Source: an uncultured Cryomorphaceae bacterium
GTDB lineage: Bacteria; Bacteroidota; Bacteroidia; Flavobacteriales; Schleiferiaceae
Assembly: GCA_937120475.1 (NCBI GenBank)
Contig: CAKZJV010000007.1
Span: 1,318,068 to 1,382,067, forward strand
Reading direction: 5' to 3'
Length of the DNA stretch: 64,000 nt
Within the stretch, counting starts at the first letter, position 1; the number at the start of each line of letters is the position of its first letter. Made by a program: the position numbers and the translations under genes. The notes under the pieces were generated by a model. That model was not told where the DNA came from. It made no database searches and saw only the letters and a program-made list of their open reading frames with translations. Below, piece after piece: positions 1 through 8,876 of this stretch.

Positions 1-741
1 AAAGCGGTAAGGCCGTTCTTCAAAGGAAAAATCAAGTTCGGTTTGGTGGTCGGTAGTCCAGAAGAGGACCACCTCGTGTTTGTTGTACTTTAAATGTTGT
101 AGTGCATCCAGCACCGCTTCTTCATTTTCCTGCATTTCAAAAAGATCGGAAAAAAGGAGCACCATCGAGCGTTTTGGGATGCGCTCCGCCAAAACGTGCA
201 GACTTTCCGCGAGGCCGACTTTGGGCTCCTTTTTCACCTCCGGATCGTGATCCATGAGTGCTTTGCCAAGTTCAACGGTGATAGCCTTGTGATGCTGCCG
301 GGTGGAACGGGCATCGGTCTTCACATCCGACCGACCGAAAAGTGTTAGTCCTACGGCATCGCGCTGCTTGCGCATCAGTTGCATTATAGCAAGAGCCGAA
401 ACGGAAGAAAATAAAACCTTATTAGGCTCTTGCGCATTCCACAAACGCTCTACCGGGTAAAACATACTCCCGGAAGTATCGATCACCATGTGGCAACGCA
501 GATTGGTCTCTTCCTCGTAACGCTTGGTATATAAACGGTCGGTGCGGCCGTACAACTTCCAGTCAATGTTACGGGTACTTTCTCCGGGATTGTAAATACG
601 GTGTTCCGAAAATTCCACTGAAAAACCATGGTAAGGACTTTTATGCAAACCGGTAATAAACCCTTCCACTACTTGACGGGCATAAAGCTCCAGGTGTTCC
701 AGGTCGCGGTATTTTTGCAAGTCAAAAGTTCCTTTATCCAT
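1..741 (-). CDS. DUF58 domain protein, 3' end outside window (partial)
   Basis: The minus strand is open from an ATG at 741 to the window edge (247 codons) with no stop, so the C-terminus is missing. The translation carries the DUF58 hallmark, a segment like SVEFSEHRIYNPGE followed by RNIDWKLYGRTDR, and then a von Willebrand A-like stretch beginning VIDTSGSM (a MIDAS-type DxSxS motif). DUF58 proteins usually lie next to MoxR ATPases and vWA/BatA membrane proteins in Bacteroidota, in a poorly defined chaperone or envelope-stress system; those partners would lie beyond the left edge and cannot be seen. Family assignment is firm, biological role is not. Confidence 0.88.
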   Translation of the reverse strand, partial: MDKGTFDLQKYRDLEHLELYARQVVEGFITGLHKSPYHGFSVEFSEHRIYNPGESTRNIDWKLYGRTDRLYTKRYEEETNLRCHMVIDTSGSMFYPVERLWNAQEPNKVLFSSVSALAIMQLMRKQRDAVGLTLFGRSDVKTDARSTRQHHKAITVELGKALMDHDPEVKKEPKVGLAESLHVLAERIPKRSMVLLFSDLFEMQENEEAVLDALQHLKYNKHEVVLFWTTDHQTELDFSFEERPYRF

Positions 742-831
742 CGATCAAATAAAGTGGGAATATAAGAGGTTTAGGATGAATTTCACCACCTACTTTATTA
801 GAAGGTAATTCACTGAGGCAAGGGTAAACAA

Positions 832-861
832 AAAAGCCTCCCGGTTTCCCGGGAGGCTTTT
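832..861 (-). terminator. Intrinsic terminator after trxA
   Basis: A 13-bp perfect stem (832-844 with 849-861) has a 4-nt loop and A/T-rich flanks. On the minus strand it ends in a U-run just after the trxA stop. Its A and T runs on both sides could also let it stop plus-strand transcripts. Confidence 0.85.
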
Positions 862-879
862 TAAATTTATGTTTACGGC

Positions 880-1200
880 TTAAGCCATTTGCGCATCCAG
901 TTTACCGGATAATACGGTTTTAGGAGCTACACCTACTTGTTTATCTACAATTTCTCCGTTTTTAAATACGAGAAGCGTAGGGATGTTACGGATACCATAC
1001 TTCATGGAAATTTCCTGGTTTTCATCCACATTCACTTTGCCAATAACGGCCTTACCGTCATAATCCTTCGATAATTCTTCAACAATAGGACCTACCATTC
1101 TACAGGGGCCACACCATTCTGCCCAAAAGTCCACTAATACGGGCTTATCGGATTTCAATACTACATCTTCGAAGTTAGCATCGGTTATTTCAACTGCCAT
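880..1200 (-). CDS. trxA: Thioredoxin
   Basis: A 106-residue single-domain cytoplasmic thioredoxin, the usual family length. The redox-active motif WCGPC is at residues 29-33, preceded by VDFWAE, and the cis-proline loop IPT is at 73-75. It reduces protein disulfides and supplies electrons to enzymes such as ribonucleotide reductase and methionine sulfoxide reductase. There is no signal peptide. It lies downstream of dnaE on the same strand with a gap of about 96 nt and ends at a strong terminator, so it may be transcribed alone or read through from dnaE. Confidence 0.97.
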   Translation of the reverse strand: MAVEITDANFEDVVLKSDKPVLVDFWAEWCGPCRMVGPIVEELSKDYDGKAVIGKVNVDENQEISMKYGIRNIPTLLVFKNGEIVDKQVGVAPKTVLSGKLDAQMA

Positions 1201-1296
1201 TCTTGAGTTATTCTGATTAATAAATAATTAAGTGTTCAAATATCTAACAAACAACGAACCAAAAAAGTCGTTTTCACGACCTTATGCCAATATGGC

Positions 1297-4200
1297 TTAG
1301 GCGTTCAGTTGCATTTTCACAAAAGGTGTTTCATTCAAAGTATCCAGGAGTTCTCTCGATATCTCCACTCCACTGCTTCTTCGCGGCATCTTCACGTTCA
1401 CCTTTGGCTTTTCAGGGTCAAAGATCATTAAATTTAGCCTTTTCTTCCCCTTATGTTTTTCAACTATACCATTGATAAGCTCTATATTATCCTTGGTAAC
1501 ATCATTTAAAGCTATGGTAAGGCTTACAGATTGGCCCATTTGTTCCATCACATCCTGTAATAAGGTTACCTGTTTTAACTTGGGTTCCACCCGAGGCTGG
1601 GCACCTTCGTAGCTGGGTGTATAGCGATTGATAAAGCCTTTTACCATGAGCATTACATTGGTATCCAGGTAGGGTTTAAAGTTCAGGTATTCTTCCCCGA
1701 AAAGGGCAAACTCATGGTTGCCGGAAAAATCTTCGAGGGTAAATACACCAAAGGGTTTTCCTCTTTTTGTGGTAGCATGACGTACCTCTGAAATAATACC
1801 GGCTACCGTAAAGTCGGTAATACCATCCAGGCTGGCAAAACTCTTTAGCTCATGCGAGCAAAGCATTTTCAGTTCATACTTAAAATCATCCAGGGGGTGA
1901 CTGCTCAGGTAAATACCATTCACTTCCTTTTCCTTACCGAGAAGCATTAGGCGAGGCCAAGGGGTAACAGTAGGAATTTCCGGTTCGGGTAAGCTCACTT
2001 CCTGGGCACCACCAAATAAGGAGACCTGAGAGGATTCTTCCTGTGCCTTTAAGGTTTGGGCGTACTTCATAGCCCGTTCCAGGAAAGTACGTTCTTCACC
2101 ATTTTGGTAAAAGTACACCGCACGATGCTCATTGGGAAAACCATCAAAGGCTCCGCCCAAAGCCAGGTTTTCAAGAGTTTTCTTGTTTACAGAGCGAAGG
2201 TCCACACGTGTAAGCAGGTCAAAAATATTACGGTATGCTCCGTTTTCCAGGCGTTCGTGTACAATAGCCATTACCGCTCCTTCCCCTACTCCTTTCATTC
2301 CCCCCAGGCCAAAGCGTATCTCGCCCCGGGTGTTTACGGTAAACTTGAGCTGAGACTCATTTACATCCGGCCCCAGTACCGGGATACCCATGCGCTTACA
2401 TTCTTCCATAAAGAAGGTAACCTTCTTAATGTCGCTCATATTATGGGTCAATACCGAGGCCATATATTCAGCCGGATAATTGGCTTTGAGGTAGCCGGTA
2501 TGGAAAGCCACCACTGAATAGCAGGTAGAGTGGGATTTATTGAACGCATAGGCCGCAAAAGCCTCCCAATCTTTCCAGATTTTTTCCAGTATTTCCGGAT
2601 CATGGCCACGCTCTTTACCCTGATCAATGAACTGGGGTTTCATTTTATCCAGTACATCGCGCTTCTTCTTACCCATCGCTTTTCGCAAAACGTCCGCCTC
2701 ACCTTTGGTGAAACCGGCTAACTTCTGCGATAGCAGCATCACTTGCTCCTGGTAAACCGTAATGCCGTAGGTTTCAGCTAGGTACTCCTCCATTTCGGGG
2801 AGATCATAGGAGATTTCCTCCTCCCCGTGTTTACGCTTTACGAAGTTGGGAATGTATTCCAGCGGACCGGGGCGGTACAGGGCGTTCATCGCAATAAGAT
2901 CCTCAAACTTATCCGGTTTTAAGGCCTTGAGGTGCTTTTGCATACCAGCACTTTCAAACTGGAAGGTGCCGTTGGTTTCACCACGCTGGTACAGCTCCAG
3001 GGTTTTAGGATCGTCCAGGGGAATCTCGTCTGTATCAATCTCTATATTGTGCCGGTCTTTAACAATCACAATGGCATCCTTGATAATGCTCAGCGTTTTC
3101 AGCCCCAGGAAGTCCATCTTCAGCATACCGGCCGATTCTACCACTGAGTTGTCAAACTGGGTAACCAGCAGTTCCGAGTCTTTGGCGGTTCCTACGGGGA
3201 TGAACTTCGTAATATCGTCAGGTGTGATAATTACACCACAGGCGTGGGTACCGGTATTACGAACCGAACCTTCCAGTATGCGCGCCTGGTTTACCACCTC
3301 GGCTTCGGGACCCTGGCCAGCGGCCAGTTCTTTCAATTGTTTACCCATCTGGTAGGCATCACCATTGAGTTGAGACCCCATTTGCTTATCGTCCCAACTA
3401 AACAGTTTGGCAAGCTTGGTATCGGGCACCAGCTTGGCAATACGATCTGTATCGGAAAGGGGTAACTGTAGCACCCTGCCGGTATCACGAATAGCCGATT
3501 TAGCGGCCATAGTACCATAGGTAATGATCTGTGCTACCTGACTTTTTCCGTACTTATTTACCACCCAGTCAATGATCTTTCCACGGCCCTCATCATCAAA
3601 GTCAATATCGATATCCGGTAGCGATACCCGGTCCGGATTCAGGAAACGCTCAAACAGCAGGTCGTACTCTATAGGATCTACATTGGTGATGCCTATGCAA
3701 TAGGCCACGGCCGAACCGGCTGCCGAACCCCTTCCCGGTCCTACACTTACGCCCATTTTACGGGCCTGACTGGTAAAGTCCTGAACAATTAAGAAGTAAC
3801 CGGGGTAACCGGTATTGGCAATGGTTTCCAGCTCAAAATCCAGGCGTTCCCTTATTTCATCGGTTATTTCACCATAGCGCTCTTTAGCCCCTTCGTAGGT
3901 AAGATGACGCAGATATGCGTTTTCTCCTCTTTTGCCTCCGTCCTCATCATCCTGCGGGTCTTTAAACTCCTCCGGAATTTCAAATTTGGGCAATAACACG
4001 TCCCGGGCCAGTGAATAGCTTTCAATTTTACCGGCAATCTCCACGGTAGCGGATATGGCTTCGGGTAAATCCTTAAAGAGCTCCTGCATTTCCGTAGAAC
4101 TCTTGAAATAAAACTCATCGTTAGGAAATCCGAAACGAAACCCTCGCCCGCGACCCTTGGGTGTGGATTGGTACTCTGAATCTTTAACGCAAAGAAGAAT

Positions 4201-5610
4201 GTCGTGGGCGTTGGCATCTTCCTTACCGAGGTAATACACGTTGTTAGAGGCAAAATACTTTACCCCGTATTTTTCGGCAAACCGCAACAAGGTTTGATTG
4301 ACCACATCTTCGCGCTCTCTTTCTTCATCAGTAGCATCACCGTGACGCATCAGTTCCACGTAAAAGTCTTCTCCAAACTGCTGGTGGTACCAAACGAAGG
4401 CTTCTTCGGCCTGTTTTTCTCCCACGTTCAGTATGAGCGATGGAATTTCCCCGTAAAGGTTACCAGTAATGGCAATGAGGTCCTCCTTATACTCCACCAG
4501 CAATTCCTTATCGATACGAGGCACGTAGTAAAAACCATCTACAAAACCGATGGACGACAACTTGGCTAGATTGTGATAGCCATTTTTATTTTTAGCCAGG
4601 AAAACCTGTTGATACCCATTATCCTTAACCGTTTTATCGGCATGAGCACGGCATACCTGCAACTCGCAGCCGAGAATCGGTTTAATATCATTGGCCAACG
4701 CGGTTTGTACAAACTGAAAGGCACCGTACAGATTGTAATGATCGGTTATCGCCACTGCGGGCATACCTAACTCTTTGGCCTTTGCGATGAGGGTATCTAT
4801 TTCGCAGGTAGCCTGTAAAATGGAATACTGAGTATGTAGGTGCAGGTGCACAAAATCCTGGGTGGCGTCCACCTTTTCCTGCACCACTTCCGAATCGTCA
4901 GAGCCTTGCTTTTCCTTGAGCTTTCGTGCCAGTTCTTTAAACGACTCTACTTTGAGGCCGATTGGCTGTACCGTTTCCGGGTAATTGCGGAGAAATGCCT
5001 TTTTGTCTTCCGGTGAAAAGCCGAGGCGTTCATTGGTAAAAACCCCGATGCGAATCAATTCGAGAAAAGCCCGGGTAGTGGCTTCCACATCGGCTGCCGC
5101 ATTGTGCGCCTCGGCAAAACCTTCATTGAATAGTTTGCGATACAGCTCCTCCAGCCTGGGATACTTATAGCCTCCCCCCTTACCCCCCGGCAACTGGCAA
5201 AAATCGGTGGTTTCGTTGCTGGTATCAATATCGGGCATACCTTCCAAGCGGTTATCTTGCCCCAAACGAAGGTATTCACAACCTAAAATATTGATATCGA
5301 AACGGATATTATGGCCCACCAGAAAGGTTGCCTTTTCAACCGCCTGGCTGAATTCGGCCATCGCCTCTTCCAGGGGTACCCCGTAATGTTCAGCTACCTC
5401 GGTGGTAATACCATGAATTTTGGAAGAGTTGAGCGGAATGTTAAACCCATCGGGTTTGATCACAAAATCCTTAACCTCCACCAGCTTACCCTCCAGGTCG
5501 TGCAACTGCCAGGAAATCTGAACGGCACGGGGCCAGTTCTCAAAATCCGTTAAGGGAGCATCATCACGTAAGGGAAGACCGGTGGTTTCGGTATCAAAGA
5601 TTAAAAACAT
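1297..5610 (-). CDS. dnaE: DNA polymerase III alpha subunit with N-terminal DEDDh exonuclease domain
   Basis: Replicative DNA polymerase, about 1437 residues, much longer than E. coli DnaE (1160). The extra N-terminal part is an epsilon-like 3'-5' exonuclease: FDTETTG (Exo I), GHNIRFDIN near residue 100 (Exo II) and HNAAADVEAT near 170 (Exo III). A PHP domain starts near 255 (FVHLHLHTQYS). The palm follows, with GPGRGSAAGSAVAYC and the catalytic aspartates in PDIDIDFDD (about 666-672); then come the fingers, HhH and OB regions. A TTG at 5616 would add two residues, but I chose the ATG at 5610 because it opens directly into the exonuclease motif. Proofreading and polymerisation are thus in one chain. 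The Exo domain is full length with its acidic residues, so it looks active. Confidence 0.96.
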   Translation of the reverse strand: MFLIFDTETTGLPLRDDAPLTDFENWPRAVQISWQLHDLEGKLVEVKDFVIKPDGFNIPLNSSKIHGITTEVAEHYGVPLEEAMAEFSQAVEKATFLVGHNIRFDINILGCEYLRLGQDNRLEGMPDIDTSNETTDFCQLPGGKGGGYKYPRLEELYRKLFNEGFAEAHNAAADVEATTRAFLELIRIGVFTNERLGFSPEDKKAFLRNYPETVQPIGLKVESFKELARKLKEKQGSDDSEVVQEKVDATQDFVHLHLHTQYSILQATCEIDTLIAKAKELGMPAVAITDHYNLYGAFQFVQTALANDIKPILGCELQVCRAHADKTVKDNGYQQVFLAKNKNGYHNLAKLSSIGFVDGFYYVPRIDKELLVEYKEDLIAITGNLYGEIPSLILNVGEKQAEEAFVWYHQQFGEDFYVELMRHGDATDEEREREDVVNQTLLRFAEKYGVKYFASNNVYYLGKEDANAHDILLCVKDSEYQSTPKGRGRGFRFGFPNDEFYFKSSTEMQELFKDLPEAISATVEIAGKIESYSLARDVLLPKFEIPEEFKDPQDDEDGGKRGENAYLRHLTYEGAKERYGEITDEIRERLDFELETIANTGYPGYFLIVQDFTSQARKMGVSVGPGRGSAAGSAVAYCIGITNVDPIEYDLLFERFLNPDRVSLPDIDIDFDDEGRGKIIDWVVNKYGKSQVAQIITYGTMAAKSAIRDTGRVLQLPLSDTDRIAKLVPDTKLAKLFSWDDKQMGSQLNGDAYQMGKQLKELAAGQGPEAEVVNQARILEGSVRNTGTHACGVIITPDDITKFIPVGTAKDSELLVTQFDNSVVESAGMLKMDFLGLKTLSIIKDAIVIVKDRHNIEIDTDEIPLDDPKTLELYQRGETNGTFQFESAGMQKHLKALKPDKFEDLIAMNALYRPGPLEYIPNFVKRKHGEEEISYDLPEMEEYLAETYGITVYQEQVMLLSQKLAGFTKGEADVLRKAMGKKKRDVLDKMKPQFIDQGKERGHDPEILEKIWKDWEAFAAYAFNKSHSTCYSVVAFHTGYLKANYPAEYMASVLTHNMSDIKKVTFFMEECKRMGIPVLGPDVNESQLKFTVNTRGEIRFGLGGMKGVGEGAVMAIVHERLENGAYRNIFDLLTRVDLRSVNKKTLENLALGGAFDGFPNEHRAVYFYQNGEERTFLERAMKYAQTLKAQEESSQVSLFGGAQEVSLPEPEIPTVTPWPRLMLLGKEKEVNGIYLSSHPLDDFKYELKMLCSHELKSFASLDGITDFTVAGIISEVRHATTKRGKPFGVFTLEDFSGNHEFALFGEEYLNFKPYLDTNVMLMVKGFINRYTPSYEGAQPRVEPKLKQVTLLQDVMEQMGQSVSLTIALNDVTKDNIELINGIVEKHKGKKRLNLMIFDPEKPKVNVKMPRRSSGVEISRELLDTLNETPFVKMQLNA

Positions 5611-5745
5611 TGACAACTAAGGATTTATGTATTTCCAGATCAAGTTTTAAAGTTATGTAAATGTTACCAGCGTACAAGCTATGTTAATAAGCTTTGAAAA
5701 GTTGCTCCAGACAATCCTGAAAGTGAATCCACCTCCATCTAATTG

Positions 5746-5818
5746 TTGTTTTTCAATAATTTTTTACCGATTTGCTTGGTGGTTTACAACTTTCACCATA
5801 ATATTGTTTTTCAATAAT
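5746..5818 (+). promoter_or_regulatory. Pair of 15-nt direct repeats, candidate operator of the DUF2975/HTH operon
   Basis: The sequence TTGTTTTTCAATAAT occurs exactly at 5746-5760 and again at 5804-5818. Each copy is also a short palindrome (TTG or ATTG, five T, CAAT). The second copy overlaps a near-match to the Bacteroidota -7 element (TAATATTG, 5799-5806) and ends 15 nt before the chosen ATG. Repeats of this kind just upstream of an operon encoding a small HTH protein suggest autoregulation. That role is inferred. Confidence 0.45.
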
Positions 5819-5833
5819 AAATTTCTATTTATC

Positions 5834-6436
5834 ATGAATAAACTTAAAATTATCAGCGGTACCCTGATCTTCTTTAAATGGGCCAGCATCATTGTTGGTG
5901 CACTGGCCCTGGTAGTAATGCTATTTATCAGGGATGAGCCTATTATTGTAGAATCACCGCTTGTGTCTATCACCAATGAAAAGTTACAAGGTCAGTTAAA
6001 CCAAATGCTTACTACGTCCAATGGTCTTGAACTTACGGTTGGTGGCATTGATGCCGAAATGCCAATAACCTGGCAACTCAGGTGCCTCAAGGTTTTCGCT
6101 ATAATTACGGTATTCGCTTACATTATATGGATCTTACAGGCTATTTTGAACATTGTGCGAGACGTAAGAGCTAAAAATGTTTTTCGCTACCGGAACATTA
6201 TCCGCCTAAAACGAGTGGCCTGGTTACTGATTCTCGCTCCGCTATTTTCCGGTATTTTAGAGATGATCTTTTTGCTGGTTATTGATCATACCTACCCATT
6301 ACCGGCAGGCCTTACTTATCGCTGGTCCGGTGATATAGACTTCACGCTGATGGTTATTGGCTTTCTGTTATATGCCATTACCATAGCTTTTGGAGAGGCC
6401 CTAAACATGAAGAAAGAACAAGAACTTACTATCTGA
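5834..6436 (+). CDS. DUF2975 family membrane protein
   Basis: A protein of about 200 residues with four predicted membrane helices: residues about 13-35, a segment near 90-110 after a soluble loop, another near 135-155, and a last one near 170-190. The fold and spacing match DUF2975, a family usually encoded beside a YozG-like HTH protein. The open frame extends to 5681, but the upstream part has AT-rich non-coding character and the repeat operators, so I chose the ATG at 5834 (MNKLKIISGTL). Its stop overlaps the start of the HTH gene by one base. DUF2975 function is unknown; a sensor or antagonist of the partner HTH is a plausible inference. Confidence 0.75.
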   Translation: MNKLKIISGTLIFFKWASIIVGALALVVMLFIRDEPIIVESPLVSITNEKLQGQLNQMLTTSNGLELTVGGIDAEMPITWQLRCLKVFAIITVFAYIIWILQAILNIVRDVRAKNVFRYRNIIRLKRVAWLLILAPLFSGILEMIFLLVIDHTYPLPAGLTYRWSGDIDFTLMVIGFLLYAITIAFGEALNMKKEQELTI

Positions 6437-6639
6437 TGGCTATAATCGTAAACCTCGATGTAATGATGGCGAAGCGAAAGGTGCGCTCCAAGGATCTTGC
6501 GGAAAGTATCGGCATCACAGAAGCCAATCTATCCATTTTAAAAACGGGTAAGGCCAGGGCCATACGGTTCTCTACCCTCGAAGCCCTCTGTAAAGAACTT
6601 GATTGTCAACCCGGTGATCTACTGGAATTCAGGGAATAG
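6436..6639 (+). CDS. YozG-like Cro/CI helix-turn-helix regulator
   Basis: A 67-residue protein that is essentially one HTH domain: VRSKDLAESIGITEANLSIL forms helices 2-3, followed by the family motif ALCKELDCQPGDLLEF. This is the YozG/HTH_26 type, often partnered with DUF2975 membrane proteins. The start codon overlaps the preceding stop (TGATG), so translation is probably coupled. It likely binds the repeated elements upstream of the operon (5746-5818). Target genes beyond its own operon cannot be seen. Confidence 0.88.
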   Translation: MAIIVNLDVMMAKRKVRSKDLAESIGITEANLSILKTGKARAIRFSTLEALCKELDCQPGDLLEFRE

Positions 6640-6652
6640 CCCTACGATATCC

Positions 6653-6681
6653 TTTCCCAATTATTATTTTGAATACATTTG
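6653..6681 (+). promoter_or_regulatory. Candidate promoter of the cobalamin-uptake operon
   Basis: A perfect -7 element TACATTTG lies at 6674-6681, with a 3-of-4 match to TTTG (TTTC, 6653-6656) 17 nt upstream. Transcription would begin near 6688, just before the riboswitch. Confidence 0.55.
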
Positions 6682-6699
6682 CCCCGCATTTGGTTTTCA

Positions 6700-6858
6700 A
6701 CGTCAGAACAGGCGTTGGAATTAAAAGGGAATCCGGTGAAAATCCGGGACAGTTCCCGCTGCTGTAAGCACCACCAAGCGCAACCCCTCTTTTGTCACTG
6801 TTCCGGGATAACGGAATGGGAAGACCGGTTGCAGGGTGCAAGTCAGAAGACCTGCCTT
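6700..6858 (+). promoter_or_regulatory. Cobalamin (B12) riboswitch
   Basis: The conserved core is clear. GGGAATCCGGTGAAAATCC begins at 6728, followed by the segment ending in CCCGCTGCTGTAAGC, a central GTCACTG, and at the 3' end the B12-box relative AGTCAGAAGACCTGCC (6841-6856). It precedes a TonB-dependent receptor, the standard context for such switches in Gram-negative bacteria. The distal sequence contains GCAGG (6891-6895) next to an ATG, complementary to CCTGC (6851-6855) of the aptamer 3' strand. I see no U-run terminator, so control is probably at translation initiation. The exact 5' boundary is approximate. Confidence 0.93.
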
Positions 6859-6895
6859 ATGCATAAATCATTACCGCTTTCGGGATAAAAGCAGG

Positions 6896-6976
6896 ATGAA
6901 AAACTACAGGTACGTACTATTCTGTTGCTTTTCCACCTTCGGATATCTGCGGAAGCCATTTTGCAAACATGGCTGA
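6896..6976 (+). CDS. Possible 26-codon leader peptide between riboswitch and btuB
   Basis: An ATG directly preceded by GCAGG opens a 26-residue frame (starts MKNYRYVLFCCFSTF) that ends at 6976, eight bases inside the next gene in another frame. The product looks like a short hydrophobic leader rather than a folded protein. If translated, it would couple riboswitch control of this start to translation of the receptor gene. It could equally be a chance frame. Confidence 0.3.
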   Translation: MKNYRYVLFCCFSTFGYLRKPFCKHG

Positions 6977-8876
6977 ACTGCGAACATTCTTTTTGATACT
7001 TTTTCTCCTGAGTGGGGCATGGCAACTTTCTGCCCAGGAAGACACCCTGAAATTGAAGGCCGTGGACGTGGTAGAAACCCGTGCCCGGGATTTTGCGGTG
7101 GGCAGCGAACTGATTACCCTTGACAGCTCCAGCCTGAAAAGCCGCAAGGGTCAAAATTTAACCGAAGTTCTAAATGCGGAAGGTTTATTATTTATCAAGA
7201 ACTACAGCCCCGGCAACCTGGCCACTACCAGCTTTAGAGGTGCCAATGCCCAGCAAACCGTGGTTACCTGGAATGGCTTTAATATCAATAGCCCCTTGCA
7301 CGGGCAATTCGACCTCAGTTTATTTCCGGTGCAGGCTCTGGACCAGGTACAATTACAACCCGGAGCTTCCAGCGCCCTTTGGGGGAGTGGCGCAGTAGGA
7401 GGTTCCATTCATTTAGGCCATACTCCCGATTTTACACCACACTGGGAACTCTACTTAGCCGGGCAGGCAGGAAGCTTTGATAATTTCAGCCAGAATATAG
7501 GCATGACCTACGGCTCTGCCAACTATTCGGGTCATTTGAACCTGCTGAATCAAAATGCTGAAAATAACTTCCCTTTCACCAACCCTTACACAGGCGAAAC
7601 GCAAACGCAGGAAAACAACCATTTATCCAACCAGGTTTTGACCTCCGCAAACCACTTCAGGCTAAGTTCAAAAGACCTGTTGAACCTTCACCTTTGGTTC
7701 CAGCAAACAGATCGTGACATTCCACCTTCCTTATTTGAAATTTCACGATCCAACCAAAGGGACGATGTAATGCGCATCTCCAGTGAATGGCTCCACTCCT
7801 TTCAAAAAACGGATTTGAAAGTTCGCGCAGCTTACTTTAATGAAGACCAGGTTTTTAATGCCATTACAGCGGACAGCAGCTATCATAACGCCAGCCAAAG
7901 CTTCATTGGAGAGGTGGAATGGAGTTACCAGGCTTTTACACGCCATCGTTTCGACCTGGGTTTTAATCAGTCCGTTTTTTTAGCGGATGTGGATTCCTAC
8001 AACAGCGAAGGGAATATCCAGCAAAACCGACAGGCCATTTTTGCCGGTTACTGCTGGGATATTTCTTCCACCCTGTCTTTTAGCAACATGCTAAGGCAGG
8101 AAATTATCGATGGCCGCGCCACCCCTTTCACTTTTACCACGGGCCTGGCCTGGCAGGCTCTGCCTCAATTACAATTAAAGGGTCAGTTTTCCAAGGTATA
8201 TCGCGCTCCTACCCTGAATGATTTGTACTGGGTACCGGGAGGGCAACGTGATTTACAATCGGAGTATGGCTACGCCCAAGAGCTGAGCGCTACCTGGAAA
8301 TATTCCCTGAAAAAATGGCGGTACCAAATTGGACTTACCGCCTACAATCGCAACATCACAAATTGGGTAGTATGGTTGCCGCAACGGGGAATATGGTCAC
8401 CACAAAACCTATTGGAAGTACACAGCCGGGGGCTGGGAAGCCGCTCCCAATTACAGTGGAAGAAGAAAAACTGGAATATTCTTTTAAATCTCAATACTAA
8501 TTACACGCTCTCCACTAACCAAAAAGCCGTAAGGGCCAATGATGCTTCGGTAGGCAAACAGTTAATCTATACCCCCATTTACAGTGGTGCGGCAGCCCTT
8601 TCTACTTCCTACAAATCGTACACCCTCCGTTACCAACATCAATATACCGGCTATACCTACACCACGTCTGATCACAGCGAATTTTTGGAGCCTTATCACA
8701 TTGGAAGCCTGTATTTGGCCTATGAGCCAGGCTGGAAAAAACTGGACGGTCATTTTTTTGCGCGAATCGACAATATTTGGAATCATCAATACCAGGTGGT
8801 TCGCAACCGGCCTATGCCCGGGGTACAATATAGCATAGGACTTCAATTAAACTTTAAACTCAAACAATTCCGATGA
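6969..8876 (+). CDS. btuB: TonB-dependent outer-membrane receptor, cobalamin (BtuB-like)
   Basis: A 635-residue receptor. It has a signal peptide (residues 1-23, ending WQLSAQ), a plug domain (about 30-150, with SFRGANAQQTVVTWNG and LWGSGAVGGSIHL typical of TonB receptor plugs), and a 22-strand barrel region rich in aromatic, Asn and Thr residues to the C-terminus. The upstream cobalamin riboswitch identifies the likely substrate as cobalamin or another corrinoid; the length matches BtuB (about 600). It works in the outer membrane, powered by TonB-ExbBD. Its stop overlaps the start of the propeller lipoprotein by 4 nt (ATGA), indicating a tight operon. Confidence 0.9.
   Translation: MAELRTFFLILFLLSGAWQLSAQEDTLKLKAVDVVETRARDFAVGSELITLDSSSLKSRKGQNLTEVLNAEGLLFIKNYSPGNLATTSFRGANAQQTVVTWNGFNINSPLHGQFDLSLFPVQALDQVQLQPGASSALWGSGAVGGSIHLGHTPDFTPHWELYLAGQAGSFDNFSQNIGMTYGSANYSGHLNLLNQNAENNFPFTNPYTGETQTQENNHLSNQVLTSANHFRLSSKDLLNLHLWFQQTDRDIPPSLFEISRSNQRDDVMRISSEWLHSFQKTDLKVRAAYFNEDQVFNAITADSSYHNASQSFIGEVEWSYQAFTRHRFDLGFNQSVFLADVDSYNSEGNIQQNRQAIFAGYCWDISSTLSFSNMLRQEIIDGRATPFTFTTGLAWQALPQLQLKGQFSKVYRAPTLNDLYWVPGGQRDLQSEYGYAQELSATWKYSLKKWRYQIGLTAYNRNITNWVVWLPQRGIWSPQNLLEVHSRGLGSRSQLQWKKKNWNILLNLNTNYTLSTNQKAVRANDASVGKQLIYTPIYSGAAALSTSYKSYTLRYQHQYTGYTYTTSDHSEFLEPYHIGSLYLAYEPGWKKLDGHFFARIDNIWNHQYQVVRNRPMPGVQYSIGLQLNFKLKQFR

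Noticed and set aside
2056-5553. Plus-strand frames inside dnaE
   Set aside because: All are shorter than the dnaE frame, lack domain motifs and lie wholly within it.
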